A stretch of DNA of 64,000 nt from Blastochloris viridis (GCF_001402875.1 NZ_CP012946.1:1714001-1778000); one strand, 5' to 3'; shown: positions 38,004-48,942, counted from the stretch's first letter. Numbers and translations are program-made. The notes: a model not told the origin generated them from the letters alone.

Positions 38004-38064
38004 GCCGCGAGCGTCGGGCGGGGGCGACAGGTCGCGTTTACTGCCCCCGCCCGACGCTCGCGGC
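38004..38064 (-). repeat. 22-bp perfect inverted repeat across the trpE stop codon
   Basis: 38004-38025 is the exact reverse complement of 38043-38064 (22 of 22), with a 17-bp loop that contains the trpE stop codon (38038-38040). The right arm encodes the last residues of TrpE (ASVGRG). G+C-rich, no T-run. It probably folds as a very stable 3' hairpin and may act as terminator for both converging genes. Confidence 0.85.
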
Positions 38065-39546
38065 GAAGCGCCTCGCCTCGTCGGCGGCGCGGAACTGGGC
38101 CTTGGCCTTGTTGACGCACTCGGCCTGCTCGCTGGCCGGCACGCTGTCATGGACGATGCCGGCGCCGGCCTGGACGTACATCCGGCCGTCCTTCACCACC
38201 GAGGTGCGCAGCACGATGCAGCTATCCATGTCGCCGCCGGCGCCGAAATAGCCGATGGCGCCGGCATAGGGGCCGCGCTTGTCCTTCTCCAGTTCGTCGA
38301 TGATCTGCATCGCCCGCACCTTGGGCGCGCCGGACACCGTGCCGGCCGGGAAGCCGGCGATCAGCGCGTCGAGCGCGTCCTGCTTGGAATCGAGCGTGCC
38401 CTCGACGTTGGAGACGATGTGCATGACGTGGCTGTAGCGCTCGATGAAGAACTTGTCGGTGACGGTCACGGTGCCGATCGCCGAGACGCGGCCGACGTCG
38501 TTGCGGCCGAGGTCGAGCAGCATCAGGTGCTCGGAGAGTTCCTTGGGATCGGCCAACAGCTCGGCCTCCAGCGCGTGGTCCTCGGCCGGGGTCGAGCCGC
38601 GCGGACGGGTGCCGGCGATCGGCCGGATCGTCACCTTGCCCTCGCGCAGCCGCACCAGGATTTCCGGGCTGGAGCACACCAGCGAGAAGTCGTCGAACGA
38701 GAGGTAGACCAGGAACGGCGCCGGATTGACCCGGCGCAGTGCGCGGTAGAGCGCGAACGGCGGCAGCGTGAACGGCGCCTCGAAGCGCTGGGCCAGCACC
38801 ACCTGGAAGATGTCGCCGGCGAGGATGTACTCCTTCGCCTTGGCCACCATGGCGTGGTACTCGGCCGGCGTGGTGTTGGAGGTCAGCTCCGCGGTGAGGG
38901 CGCCGGGGTCGGCGGCCGGCGTGGTCTTGTCGAGCGGGGCGTCGAGCCGCTCGACGATCTCGGTCAGCCGGTCGACGGCGCGGTCATAGGCCTGGCGCGG
39001 GGTGCCCCCCGGCGCCGGCCGCACCGGCGTCACCACCGTGATTTCGTCGCGGACCGCGTCGAACACCACCACGATGGTCGGCCGCACCAGTATGGCGTCG
39101 GGCACGCCGATGGGGTCCGGCTTGGCCGGTGCCAGCTTTTCCATCAGCCGCACCATGTCGTAGCCGAGATAGCCGAAGATGCCGGCGGCCATCGGCGGCA
39201 GGCCGGGCGGCAGCTCGATGGCGGATTCGGCTATCAGCGCGCGCAACGCCTCAAGCGGCGGCTCGGCGCAGGGCTCGAACGCGTCGGGCGCGGTCAGGGC
39301 GTGGCGGTTGATCGCGGCGACGGCGCCCTGGCAGCGCCAGATCACGTCCGGCGCCAGCGCCAGGATCGAGTAGCGGCCGCGCACGGCGCCGCCCTCGACC
39401 GATTCGAGCAGCACGGCGTTGGGCCGGCCCTCGGCCAGCTTGAGGAACGCCGACACCGGGGTTTCGAGGTCGGCGACCAGGGTGGCCCACACCACGGTCG
39501 GCCGATCGGTCGGGAACGCGTCGACGTCAGGCTCGATTTTCAGCAT
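38038..39546 (-). CDS. trpE: anthranilate synthase component I
   Basis: Chorismate-utilising enzyme, 502 aa. N-terminal allosteric region includes LLESVEGGAVRGRYS, a form of the LLES tryptophan-binding motif, so feedback inhibition is expected. Catalytic domain: GDIFQVVLAQRFE, PIAGTRPRGSTPAEDHALE, MLLDLGRNDVGRVS, AGFPAGTVSGAPKVRAMQII and QAGAGIVHDS. Start at 39546 is one base after the ppiD stop, so it is co-transcribed with ppiD and has no separate leader or attenuator. Confidence 0.95.
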   Translation of the reverse strand: MLKIEPDVDAFPTDRPTVVWATLVADLETPVSAFLKLAEGRPNAVLLESVEGGAVRGRYSILALAPDVIWRCQGAVAAINRHALTAPDAFEPCAEPPLEALRALIAESAIELPPGLPPMAAGIFGYLGYDMVRLMEKLAPAKPDPIGVPDAILVRPTIVVVFDAVRDEITVVTPVRPAPGGTPRQAYDRAVDRLTEIVERLDAPLDKTTPAADPGALTAELTSNTTPAEYHAMVAKAKEYILAGDIFQVVLAQRFEAPFTLPPFALYRALRRVNPAPFLVYLSFDDFSLVCSSPEILVRLREGKVTIRPIAGTRPRGSTPAEDHALEAELLADPKELSEHLMLLDLGRNDVGRVSAIGTVTVTDKFFIERYSHVMHIVSNVEGTLDSKQDALDALIAGFPAGTVSGAPKVRAMQIIDELEKDKRGPYAGAIGYFGAGGDMDSCIVLRTSVVKDGRMYVQAGAGIVHDSVPASEQAECVNKAKAQFRAADEARRFAASVGRGQ

Positions 39547-39547
39547 G

Positions 39548-41431
39548 TCACGATCCGGAGTCGCGGCCGGTGATCTGGTCGAGGGCGCGCTGGTTGACCG
39601 ACACGCCGAGTTCGCCTTCCAGCCGAGCCAGGTACTGGCCGAGCAGATCGTCCTCGATGGCGCGGGCGAGGTCGGTCTTGACCTTGTCGGCGGTCTTGCC
39701 GGGCGCGGGCACCTGGCTGTCGACCACCCGGATCGCCAGGCGGGAGGTGGCGTCCTCGCCGGGCGCGGCGACGGCCGACCCCGGCGCGGTCGCGAACGCC
39801 GCCGCCACCGCCGCCTCGGGCAGCTCCTTGGTGGTGGTGCGGCGCACCTCGGCGGTGGAAACGCTGAGGCCGTCGGCCTGAACGAGGGCGGCGAGCTGGT
39901 CGCCGGCCTTCAGGCGATTGACCAAGGCGTCGGCCTTCGCCGTCACCTTCTCCGCGACCTGTTCCTCCTGCCAGCGGGCCAGCACCTGGTTCCTGGCTTC
40001 CTCGAAGGTGCGCTCGCGTGCCTTGGTGACGCCCAGCACCTCGTACCAGACGAAGCCGTTGAGGCCGAGCTGGACCGGATCGTTCTCGACGCGGATGTCG
40101 CTCTTGAAGGCGGCGGGCAGCAGCTCATCCTTGCCGGGGAACGCCGGCACCTGGGCGCCGTCCGGGTCGCGGCCGGAGCGGTCCACCGCCTCGATGGTCT
40201 CGATCGGCAGCGCGAGCTTGGCGCCGACCTCGGCCAGGGTCTGGCCGGCGGCGCGCTCGTCCTCCACCTTGTCGTGGCGGTCGAGCAGGTCGCGCTTGGC
40301 GCGGTCGGTGGCGAGCTGCCGCCGGATCTGATCGGCGATCTGATCGAACGGGCGGCTCTGCTCGGGCTCGATCTTGAGGACGCGCACCAGCACGTGGCCG
40401 AATCGGCCGGCGATCGGCGGGCTTGCCGCGCCCTCGGCCAGCGAGAACGCGGCTTCGGCCACCACCGGGTCGAGAATGCCGGCGCGGCTCACCGCACCAA
40501 GGTCGATGTCGGCGGGCTTGAGGTCGCGGGCGGCGGCGATGTCCTCGAAGCTGGCGCCGGCCGCGATCTTGTCGGCGGCGTCCTTGGCATCCTCGGCGGT
40601 GGGGAAGACGATCTGCTGCAGGGTGCGCCGCTCCGGCGAGCCGAACGCATCGCGGTGGGTGTCGTAGTAGGCGCGGATGTCGTCGTCCTTGATCTCGATC
40701 CACGGCGCCAGGGTGTCGACGGTGACCGGCAGAACGGCGATCTTGCGGTATTCCGGCGCGCGGAACGCTGCCTTGCGCTCCTCGAAATAGCTGCGCAGCA
40801 CATCGTCGCTCGGCGCGGCGATGTCGCCGGCGGCGGCACGGCCGAGGGCGACGAATTCGACCTTGCGGGTCTCGTTCTGGTAGATGCCCACAAGCGACAC
40901 CAGCGCCTGCGGCGGCTCGGCGGTATCGCCGACGGCGCGGGCGATCTGCTGGCGCTTGGCGAGCTTGCGCTCGGAGGCGATGAAGCTCGATTCGGAGAAG
41001 CCATTGGCGCGCAACAGCTGCTCGAACTGACTGCGGTCGAACTGGCCGTTGGTGCCGCGGAACGCCGGGTTGTCGTGGATACGGCGGATCAACTCATCGT
41101 CCGAGATGCCAAGGCCGAGCCGGCTGGCGCTTTCGTCGAGCGCGGCTTCGGCGACCATTTCGCCCAGCATCTGGCGGTCGAGGCCGAACGCCCGCGCCTG
41201 ATCCGGCGCGACCGGCCGGCCGAGCTGGCGGCTGAGATTCTGCAGGCGCTGATTGTAGAGCTGGCGGAAGCTCTCGATGGAGATCTCGGTCGCGCCGACG
41301 GTGGCGAGATGGTTCTGCCCAAAGCCGCGGAAGGTGTCGCCGATCCCCCACACGGCGAACGAAATCACCAGAAGTCCAAGAAACAACTTGGCGACCCAAC
41401 TCGCCGCACCTTTTCGCAAGGTCTGGAGCAT
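39548..41431 (-). CDS. ppiD: peptidyl-prolyl cis-trans isomerase D (SurA_N/parvulin chaperone)
   Basis: Inner-membrane-anchored periplasmic chaperone of 627 aa. One membrane helix near the N-terminus (VAKLFLGLLVISFAVWGI), a SurA-type N-domain (residues about 40-240, NQRLQNLSRQLGR and DESASRLGLGISDDELI), then a parvulin domain near residue 265 (ERRTLQQIVFPTAEDAKD, DIDLGAVSRAGILDPVVAEA) and a long C-terminal region. Like other alphaproteobacterial PpiD it is about the 620-aa length expected. It assists folding of secreted and outer-membrane proteins at the Sec exit. Start at 41431; divergent from tpiA. Confidence 0.92.
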   Translation of the reverse strand: MLQTLRKGAASWVAKLFLGLLVISFAVWGIGDTFRGFGQNHLATVGATEISIESFRQLYNQRLQNLSRQLGRPVAPDQARAFGLDRQMLGEMVAEAALDESASRLGLGISDDELIRRIHDNPAFRGTNGQFDRSQFEQLLRANGFSESSFIASERKLAKRQQIARAVGDTAEPPQALVSLVGIYQNETRKVEFVALGRAAAGDIAAPSDDVLRSYFEERKAAFRAPEYRKIAVLPVTVDTLAPWIEIKDDDIRAYYDTHRDAFGSPERRTLQQIVFPTAEDAKDAADKIAAGASFEDIAAARDLKPADIDLGAVSRAGILDPVVAEAAFSLAEGAASPPIAGRFGHVLVRVLKIEPEQSRPFDQIADQIRRQLATDRAKRDLLDRHDKVEDERAAGQTLAEVGAKLALPIETIEAVDRSGRDPDGAQVPAFPGKDELLPAAFKSDIRVENDPVQLGLNGFVWYEVLGVTKARERTFEEARNQVLARWQEEQVAEKVTAKADALVNRLKAGDQLAALVQADGLSVSTAEVRRTTTKELPEAAVAAAFATAPGSAVAAPGEDATSRLAIRVVDSQVPAPGKTADKVKTDLARAIEDDLLGQYLARLEGELGVSVNQRALDQITGRDSGS

Positions 41432-41576
41432 TGACCGAAATCCGGATTCCAAATGAAAACAGGCAGCGCGCGCTGCCCAAGGGTGGCGCACAATAGGCGG
41501 AGGCTGCCTCGGGGGCAATCCGAGGCGAACAATGCCGGAGACCGCCGCACAGCGGCGGACAATGGGGGGAGAAACC

Positions 41577-42332
41577 ATGTCGGCGACACGCCGTCCGCTG
41601 GTGGCGGGCAATTGGAAGATGAACGGGTTCAAGGGCGCGATCGCCGAGTTCCGCGCGGTGGTGGCGGCGGTGGCGGGCGGCGGGGCTGGCCATGCCGAGG
41701 TGCTGGTGTGCCCGCCGGCGACGCTGCTTGCCGCCTTTGCCGCCGAGCCGCGCGGCGCGGTCGGGGTCGGCGCCCAGGACTGCCACGCCAATCCCTCCGG
41801 CGCCCACACCGGCGATCTGTCGGCGGAAATGCTGAAGGACGCCGGCGCCAGCGCCATCATCGTCGGCCATTCCGAGCGGCGGGCCGACCACGCCGAGACC
41901 GACGCCGTGGTTCACGCCAAGGCGGTGGCGGTGCGCCGCGCCGGCCTCACCGCCATCGTCTGCGTCGGCGAGACCAGGGCCGAGCGCGAGGCCGGGCATA
42001 CCCTCGACGTGGTGGGCCGCCAGCTCGCCGGGTCGGTGCCCGACGGCGCCACCGCTGCCAACACGGTAGTGGCCTACGAGCCGGTGTGGGCGATCGGCAC
42101 CGGCCTGACCCCGACGCCGGCCGACGTCGCCGAGGTCCACGCCATGATTCGCGACCGGCTGGTCGCGCGGTTCGGCGCGGAGGGGCAGGGCATCCGCATT
42201 CTCTATGGCGGCTCGGTGAAGCCCGACAACGCCGCCGAGCTGATGGCGGTGGCCGAGGTCGACGGCGCGCTGGTCGGTGGCGCCTCGCTCAAGGCCACCG
42301 ATTTCATGGCGATTGCAGGGGTTTATCGCTGA
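41577..42332 (+). CDS. tpiA: triosephosphate isomerase
   Basis: Interconverts dihydroxyacetone phosphate and glyceraldehyde 3-phosphate; 251 aa TIM barrel. Catalytic Lys in [10 protein letters not shown], His in IVGHSERR, Glu in [13 protein letters not shown], and phosphate loop [15 protein letters not shown] at 41577 with GGGGGAGA upstream. Upstream neighbour ppiD is divergent across 145 bp; secG follows 242 bp downstream, a common alphaproteobacterial order ppiD/tpiA/secG/pyrG. Confidence 0.97.
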   Translation: MSATRRPLVAGNWKMNGFKGAIAEFRAVVAAVAGGGAGHAEVLVCPPATLLAAFAAEPRGAVGVGAQDCHANPSGAHTGDLSAEMLKDAGASAIIVGHSERRADHAETDAVVHAKAVAVRRAGLTAIVCVGETRAEREAGHTLDVVGRQLAGSVPDGATAANTVVAYEPVWAIGTGLTPTPADVAEVHAMIRDRLVARFGAEGQGIRILYGGSVKPDNAAELMAVAEVDGALVGGASLKATDFMAIAGVYR

Positions 42333-42574
42333 CGGCGGCGGCATAGTCCGCGCCGCTTCGGCATCGCGGACCGCACCGACGCGATTCCGCCATACCGTTT
42401 TGTTTTCTGTTCGCTTCGGGCCATCACGATTGTGTATCGGCGGCCATCCGGCAGCGTTGCAGCGTTCGCGTGGGTGGAAATGGCTGGAATGATCGTGTAT
42501 GAGCCCGACCAACCGTGGTCCGGCCGCGGGCGTGCCCTTCGACGTGGCAGCGCCCCGGCCTATTTGCTTGTGTC

Positions 42575-42931
42575 ATGCAGACCGTTCTCATCGTCATTCA
42601 CCTGATGGTCGTTCTCGCGCTGGTCGGGACCGTTCTCCTGCAGAAATCGGAGGGCGGCGGTCTCGGCATGGGCGGGGGCGGCGGCTTCATGTCCTCGCGC
42701 GGCACCGCCAACGTGCTGACCCGGACCACCGCCGTGCTGGCGGCCATCTTCTTCGCCACCAGCCTGGCGCTGTCGGTGCTCGCCGGCTACAGCCGCGAGC
42801 CGAAGTCGATTTTCGACAACGCGGCGCCTGTCGGCACGCAGGTGCCGGCCCCGGCCGAAGGGCAGGGCGTGCTTGACCAGATCAAGCCGCCGGTCCAGCC
42901 GGGACCGCCCCAGCCGCCGCAATCTCGCTGA
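42575..42931 (+). CDS. secG: protein translocase subunit SecG
   Basis: Small subunit of the SecYEG channel, 118 aa. Two membrane helices (VLIVIHLMVVLALVGTVLLQ and VLAAIFFATSLALSVLA) flank the conserved cytoplasmic loop QKSEGGGLGMGGGGGFMSSR. The C-terminal tail is Pro/Gln-rich, as usual in Hyphomicrobiales. pyrG follows after 90 bp. Confidence 0.95.
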   Translation: MQTVLIVIHLMVVLALVGTVLLQKSEGGGLGMGGGGGFMSSRGTANVLTRTTAVLAAIFFATSLALSVLAGYSREPKSIFDNAAPVGTQVPAPAEGQGVLDQIKPPVQPGPPQPPQSR

Positions 42932-43009
42932 TCGCGATTACGCGTATCTTCAGTTTCACCTCGGCGAGGAGGCTTTTTGCCTCTCGCCGAATTTGAGTGG
43001 GCGGGTTAA

Positions 43010-44650
<1,641 letters not shown>

Positions 44651-44815
44651 GGTGAGGCCGGCCGGTGCGGCCGGATGTCGGATCATCCGCATAAGTCCGC
44701 GAAAATGGTGGCGGCGTGCCGTCGCGAAGCCATTTCCCGCGTTTTTCGCCCCCACCACAGCGGTGGGTTATTGACCCGGAGCGCCAGCCTCCGTATGTCC
44801 CTGCCGTCCTCGAAC

Positions 44816-44891
44816 GAGCCCGTAGCTCAGTTGGTAGAGCACGAGACTTTTAATCTTGGGGTCCTGGGTTCGAGTCCCAGCGGGCTCACCA
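44816..44891 (+). tRNA. tRNA-Lys (anticodon UUU)
   Basis: Cloverleaf of 76 nt: acceptor stem GAGCCCG/CGGGCTC, D-loop TAGCTCAGTTGGTAGAGC, anticodon loop CTTTTAA giving UUU, T-arm GGTTCGAGTCC, discriminator A and an encoded CCA (44889-44891). All stems pair. Confidence 0.97.
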
Positions 44892-45244
44892 AAATTTCCC
44901 AGGTGTTACAGAAGTTTAGAGCGGATTACCCGGTTACCGGGTGGTTCGCTTTTGCTTTCGGGGTATCCGCTGGGTATCCAGCTGACCAAGCTGGCAGATC
45001 GTGGCCGGTTCGGCGAAGCGTCCGCATTCAAAGCCGGATTTTCGGCGAGGTGTTGCTGGGATCGCCACCTGATCGTGGAAACCGATTGTCGGTCGGTGTC
45101 TCTTAACGGGTCGCCGGAGCGGGCGGTTCGTCCACCGACGCCGAACGGTGCTGCGGCAAGGCGCCGAGCAGCCGAATCGGCCGGCGCGATCGTCGGCGAA
45201 GCGACGGACAAAGGGCCGCATCTGCGGCCGACAGAGGACAAGCC
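44892..45244. other. intergenic region after tRNA-Lys
   Basis: 353 bp without a recognisable gene, integrase or direct repeat of the tRNA 3' end, so I see no sign of tRNA-targeted integration. A small hairpin ACCCGG/CCGGGT at about 44928-44941, followed by a T-containing stretch, may terminate the tRNA transcript. Confidence 0.5.
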
Positions 45245-45466
45245 ATGAGTGAAGATATCGTTCGGGACAGCAACGGCAACCAGCTCAACGACGGCGATTC
45301 GGTGACCGTGATCAAGGACCTGAAGGTCAAAGGCACGTCGGAGACGATCAAGCGCGGCACGCTGGTGAAGGGCATCCGGCTGACCGGAAATCCCGGCGAG
45401 GTCGAGTGCAGCACCAAGCAGGTCAGGGGCCTCGTGCTGAAGACCGAGTTCCTCAAGAAAGCCTGA
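45245..45466 (+). CDS. PhnA-domain (YjdM-like) protein, short form
   Basis: Protein of 73 aa corresponding to the C-terminal beta-barrel domain of the PhnA/YjdM family: VRDSNGNQLNDGDSVTVIKD and KGTSETIKRGTLVKGIRLTG. The N-terminal zinc ribbon of the full-length E. coli protein is absent, as in many alphaproteobacterial homologues. Despite the name there is no evidence for phosphonate metabolism. Start at 45245 with AGAGGA upstream. Confidence 0.85.
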   Translation: MSEDIVRDSNGNQLNDGDSVTVIKDLKVKGTSETIKRGTLVKGIRLTGNPGEVECSTKQVRGLVLKTEFLKKA

Positions 45467-45652
45467 GCCGGGGCGGCGCTGGCCTCGGTGCCGTCAAAAA
45501 TCGGTCGGCGGGGGCGATCCGGCGTCGGTGCAGGATGCCGATCACGGCCGAATTCAGCTTGCGCGGCCTCGTCCGTCGCGGTGTCCGGCAAAGCCTCGCG
45601 CGGTCGCCGGCCACCGCCGTTAACCCTTTGCGAACGAAGTTGCGGCGCCGCA

Positions 45653-45667
45653 TTAACGCTGTGTTAA
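45653..45667 (+). promoter_or_regulatory. CtrA-type box TTAA-N7-TTAA
   Basis: TTAACGCTGTGTTAA at 45653-45667 matches the full CtrA site TTAA-N7-TTAA. A further half-site TTAACC lies at 45620. It is 63 bp upstream of the small membrane protein gene at 45730, a plausible promoter position. DivK and PleD in the same window show that the CtrA pathway exists. Confidence 0.5.
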
Positions 45668-45729
45668 CCTCTGCCATCGCCGCCCGGCACCACCGGGCAG
45701 TCGGTCGGAACAGGTGCAGGGGTCGCGTC

Positions 45730-46053
45730 GTGTCGCCGGAAACCATTCAGAATTTCATCACGCTTGGCCTTGGGTTCGCGATCGCCGGGATGCTCGCCAC
45801 CGGCTATCAGGCGCTGGCGGCGCGGCCGGCGAGTTTCCACGCGCTGCTCACCGGCGGGGCGACCGCCTACGCCCACGTGCCGTTCCTGGTGTTCGCAGCG
45901 CCGTTCATCATCGTGCGCAACACGGTGCGGCGCGAGCGGTTCGAGAACAACAATCCGATCGGCGTTGCCGTCGCGACCATGATCGCCGGTTTCTGGAGCC
46001 TGATGTCGGGCACCGCCGTCATCGTGCTGCTGCGCGCGTTCGAACTGGTCTAG
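45730..46053 (+). CDS. conserved small membrane protein
   Basis: Protein of 107 aa from a GTG at 45730. It has three likely membrane helices: FITLGLGFAIAGMLATGYQAL, HVPFLVFAAPFIIVRNTV and VAVATMIAGFWSLMSGTAVI. The VRRERFENNN loop is polar. It resembles short conserved Hyphomicrobiales membrane proteins of unknown function. A CtrA-type box upstream suggests cell-cycle control. Confidence 0.7.
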   Translation: MSPETIQNFITLGLGFAIAGMLATGYQALAARPASFHALLTGGATAYAHVPFLVFAAPFIIVRNTVRRERFENNNPIGVAVATMIAGFWSLMSGTAVIVLLRAFELV

Positions 46054-46143
46054 CTTTCGCCGTCTTCGGCCGCCGACCCCGGCGTCGCCGCGGAGCCGGT
46101 TGGCAGCACCTGTGCGTCTTTGCCCGTGCGTTGGGAGGACTTC

Positions 46144-46671
46144 GTGCCGATCTACGCCCTCGATGGCATCAGCCCCGAATTGCCGCAGCATGACCGCTGC
46201 TGGATTGCGCCCGACGCGGTGCTGATCGGCCGCGTGCTGCTCGAAGACGAGGCCAGCGTTTGGTGGGGCGCGGTGCTGCGCGGCGACAACGAGCTGATTC
46301 ATGTCGGCGCCCGCTCCAACGTGCAGGACGGCGCCATGCTTCACACCGACATGGGCTTTCCGCTCACCATTGGCGCCGACTGCACCATCGGCCACCGTGC
46401 CACCCTGCACGGCTGCATCATCGGCGACGGCTCGCTGGTCGGCATGGGAGCCACCATGCTCAACGGCGCGGTGCTCGGGCGCAACTGCCTGGTCGGGGCC
46501 AACGCCCTCGTCACCGAGGGCAAGACGTTCCCGGACAATTCGCTGGTCGTGGGTTCGCCGGCGCGCGCCATCCGCGCGTTGCCGCCCGACGCGGCGGCAC
46601 GGCTGGTCAAATCGGCTGCCCATTACGTCGCCAACTGGCGGCGCTACGCCGCCGGCCTGTCCCGGCTGTGA
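46144..46671 (+). CDS. gamma-carbonic anhydrase-like hexapeptide protein
   Basis: Left-handed beta-helix protein, 175 aa from the GTG at 46144, which has GGGAGGA at ideal spacing. Hexapeptide-type repeats run through [29 protein letters not shown] and [14 protein letters not shown]. Metal-ligand histidines typical of gamma-carbonic anhydrases are present in MLHTDMG and [12 protein letters not shown]. Activity as a carbonic anhydrase is not certain; many YrdA/PaaY-type members are inactive or act on CoA esters. Confidence 0.87.
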   Translation: MPIYALDGISPELPQHDRCWIAPDAVLIGRVLLEDEASVWWGAVLRGDNELIHVGARSNVQDGAMLHTDMGFPLTIGADCTIGHRATLHGCIIGDGSLVGMGATMLNGAVLGRNCLVGANALVTEGKTFPDNSLVVGSPARAIRALPPDAAARLVKSAAHYVANWRRYAAGLSRL

Positions 46672-47054
46672 TGGTGGGCCGGCCGGGAGCCGGAAACGGC
46701 GTCACGCGCCTGATGTCCCGTTGTGCCGGGCGGCTGGGGTCGGCGGATTTACCGCCGAAACGTTGAGGCCGGCCCTGTGGACAGGACCGGCCTCTGCGCA
46801 GTCGGCCTTGGACGGGGAGGGTCGGACCGGACCGGGCGCGTGTTCGGTTCGAGCATCCGCCGATCGGGATGTATCGCGCGGATGCTCAAAACGTTCGGCG
46901 GGCGTTGTCAAAGCCGGCCCGCCCTCCCGCGGACCGGATCGATCGACGCCGCCTTGGTGAAGCATCGGCCGGGATGACGGTCTCGGGCGATGCTCCGGGC
47001 AACCGGTTTGCTTGTCCTTCCACAAACTCGGGTGCATTGGCGGCGTGCGGCGCT
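46672..47054. other. convergent intergenic region with hairpin 46765-46794
   Basis: 383 bp between convergent genes. GAGGCCGG-C-CCTG pairs with CAGG-A-CCGGCCTC around a TGGA loop (46765-46794), a strong hairpin that may terminate both genes although no T-run follows. No gene seen. Confidence 0.55.
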
Positions 47055-47729
47055 CTATCGGCGATCCGCTGCCGTGATCGGCGTACGGGGACGAGTGTCG
47101 CCCAGCGCGACCCACAGGTTCGGGTCGGACTGGCTCTGCCGTTTGACGTAGCGATAGCCAGTCTCGTGCCACGGCAGCACCTCGGTGACCTGGTTGTCGA
47201 GGATGAACTCGCCATGGTCGGTGCGCACCGTCAGCACGGCGTGTCCATCGTCGCGCTGGTCGCGCACCACCGTGATCAGCAGCGCCTCGCGCGGCCAGCC
47301 CGCCTCCATCAGCAGGTGGCGCTTCAACAGCACATAGTCTTCGCAGTCGCCGCGATCGACCGGATAAGTCCAGTATTCGAGCCGGTCGTAGGTTTCGATA
47401 TCGGTCGCCGGCTGGATGCGGGTGTTGACCTCGGTGTTGATGGCGAGCAACTGCTTCCAGGCCGTCGCAGTCAGCCGCACGTCGCGCGGCTCGCTCGGAC
47501 GAACCCGGCATTCCTCGCGATGCTCGCCGCAAAACTGAACCCAGCCGATCGGCGGGCGGGCATATTCTCCGACCGCGATAAAAATCGGGCGCTCGGTCGG
47601 GGCCGCGCTCACCGAGGCGGTATCGAACCCGGCGGTCAGTGCGACGGCGGCCAACCCTGCTGCGTAGACGATCCAGCCTCGCCGCGGTCGAAGGCGTCCG
47701 AAATACGTTGATGTGCTTGTCTTGTCCAT
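47055..47729 (-). CDS. bacterial transglutaminase-like cysteine peptidase (BTLCP family)
   Basis: Exported protein of 224 aa. The N-terminus has a basic stretch, a hydrophobic helix (IVYAAGLAAVALTAGF) and a likely cleavage after VSA. The catalytic triad of the family is visible: Cys in VDRGDCEDYVLLK, His in DDGHAVLTV and Asp in FILDNQ. The family includes LapG, a periplasmic protease controlled by c-di-GMP through LapD; no lapD or adhesin gene adjoins, so LapG function is not assumed. Confidence 0.85.
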   Translation of the reverse strand: MDKTSTSTYFGRLRPRRGWIVYAAGLAAVALTAGFDTASVSAAPTERPIFIAVGEYARPPIGWVQFCGEHREECRVRPSEPRDVRLTATAWKQLLAINTEVNTRIQPATDIETYDRLEYWTYPVDRGDCEDYVLLKRHLLMEAGWPREALLITVVRDQRDDGHAVLTVRTDHGEFILDNQVTEVLPWHETGYRYVKRQSQSDPNLWVALGDTRPRTPITAADRR

Positions 47730-47970
47730 TTGACCCTCCCCAGGGCAAAGACAAGACTGACAGGTACACTTTGAACTCGCGCTAAGTCAGGAATGTGCTC
47801 TTTAGCTAAACCCAATACAACGTCGAATTAAACTTCGCGAAAAACACAAGATAATTTGAATCGAAGGCGAGCTAATCTTTCGACAAAACCGATTCAAATG
47901 CGAGGGAATGGATTCGGAGTCCGTTTCCGCTCCGAAATCCGGTAAGTCATTGATAACAAACGGTTGGGAA
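47730..47970. other. AT-rich intergenic region with long hairpin
   Basis: 241 bp markedly richer in A+T than its surroundings. ATTTGAATCG (47854-47863) and CGATTCAAAT (47890-47899) form a 10-bp inverted repeat with an inner TCGAA/TTCGA. It follows the start of the cysteine peptidase gene and so probably carries its promoter and perhaps an operator. Confidence 0.5.
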
Positions 47971-48846
47971 TCAGGTGCGGCGACCGGCCCGCGCTTCCGA
48001 CCACAGCAGCACAAGGCCGGCGAGGACGATCACCGCGGCGCCGACCATGGTCTGCACCTCGGGCACCTCGCCGAACATCAGCCAGCCCCACACCACCGCC
48101 CAGGCGATGAAGGTGTACTGATAGGGCGCGACGGTTGAGGCCGGCGCCAGCTTGAGCGACCTGGTGACGCACATATGGCCGAGGGTCGACACCAGCCCGA
48201 GCAGCGCCAGCGCCGAGAAATCGAGCAAGCTCGGCGTCACCCAAGCGAACGGCACCAGCACCAGGCCGAGCGCCAACGCGCCGACCGCCTGCCAGAACAC
48301 CAGCGTGACGTCGGATGTGTCGCGCAGCAGGCGACCGGTGACGTTCATCAGTGCGAACATCAGCGCCCCGGTCAGCGCGCCGAGCGCCGGCAGCGACACC
48401 GCCTCCGACGACGGCTTGAGCGCGATCACCACCCCGACGAAGCCGACGCCGACCAGCAGCCAGCGCCGCGCGCCGACCCGCTCGCCGAGCGCCAGCGGCG
48501 ACAGCGCCACCACGAAGATCGGCGAGGCGAGCAGAAAGGTCATGGCGTCGGCGAGCTGCAAATAGGCCAGCATCCAGTAGAACAGGCCGATCTCCGCCGT
48601 CGCAGCGGCGACGCGGGCGGCCTGCAGCCACGGCTGGCCGGGGCGCAGCACGCGGCCGACGCCCTCGCGCAGCACCAGTGGCGTCAGCATGATCAGGGAG
48701 AAGGCGCTGCGGATGACCAGCACCTGGCCCACCGCGTAGGTCGCCACCAGCCATTTGCCCATGGCGTCGTTCAGCGAGAACATGAAGACGCCGAGCAGCA
48801 TCATGCCGATGCCGGCGAGTGCGGCGAACCTTTGGGCGGAGGGCAT
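47971..48846 (-). CDS. EamA/DMT-family transporter
   Basis: Inner-membrane protein of 291 aa with ten predicted helices arranged as two EamA halves; helices include GIGMMLLGVFMFSLNDAMGK, DAMTFLLASPIFVVALSPLA, FVGVVIALKPSS and AVVWGWLMFGEVP. The conserved second-half motif PYQYTFIAWAVVWGWLMFGE is typical of drug/metabolite exporters. Substrate unknown. Start at MPSAQRF (48846). Confidence 0.87.
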   Translation of the reverse strand: MPSAQRFAALAGIGMMLLGVFMFSLNDAMGKWLVATYAVGQVLVIRSAFSLIMLTPLVLREGVGRVLRPGQPWLQAARVAAATAEIGLFYWMLAYLQLADAMTFLLASPIFVVALSPLALGERVGARRWLLVGVGFVGVVIALKPSSEAVSLPALGALTGALMFALMNVTGRLLRDTSDVTLVFWQAVGALALGLVLVPFAWVTPSLLDFSALALLGLVSTLGHMCVTRSLKLAPASTVAPYQYTFIAWAVVWGWLMFGEVPEVQTMVGAAVIVLAGLVLLWSEARAGRRT

Positions 48847-48942
48847 TGGCGGGGGATGAGTAAGGGGAACGGACGCCCCTTGCGTGCCCGGTCCGCCGCT
48901 CGGCGTCAATCGCATCGGGCTCGGCCGGGCCCTGCGCTGGGA

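Noticed and set aside
44920..44935. GAGCGGATTAC after tRNA-Lys, identical to 11 nt of the CRISPR repeat
   Set aside because: Only 11 nt match, with no handle or stem, 10 kb from the locus; likely chance.
44816..45244. Genomic island integrated at tRNA-Lys
   Set aside because: No integrase and no repeated tRNA 3' end were found downstream; the following genes are conserved core genes.
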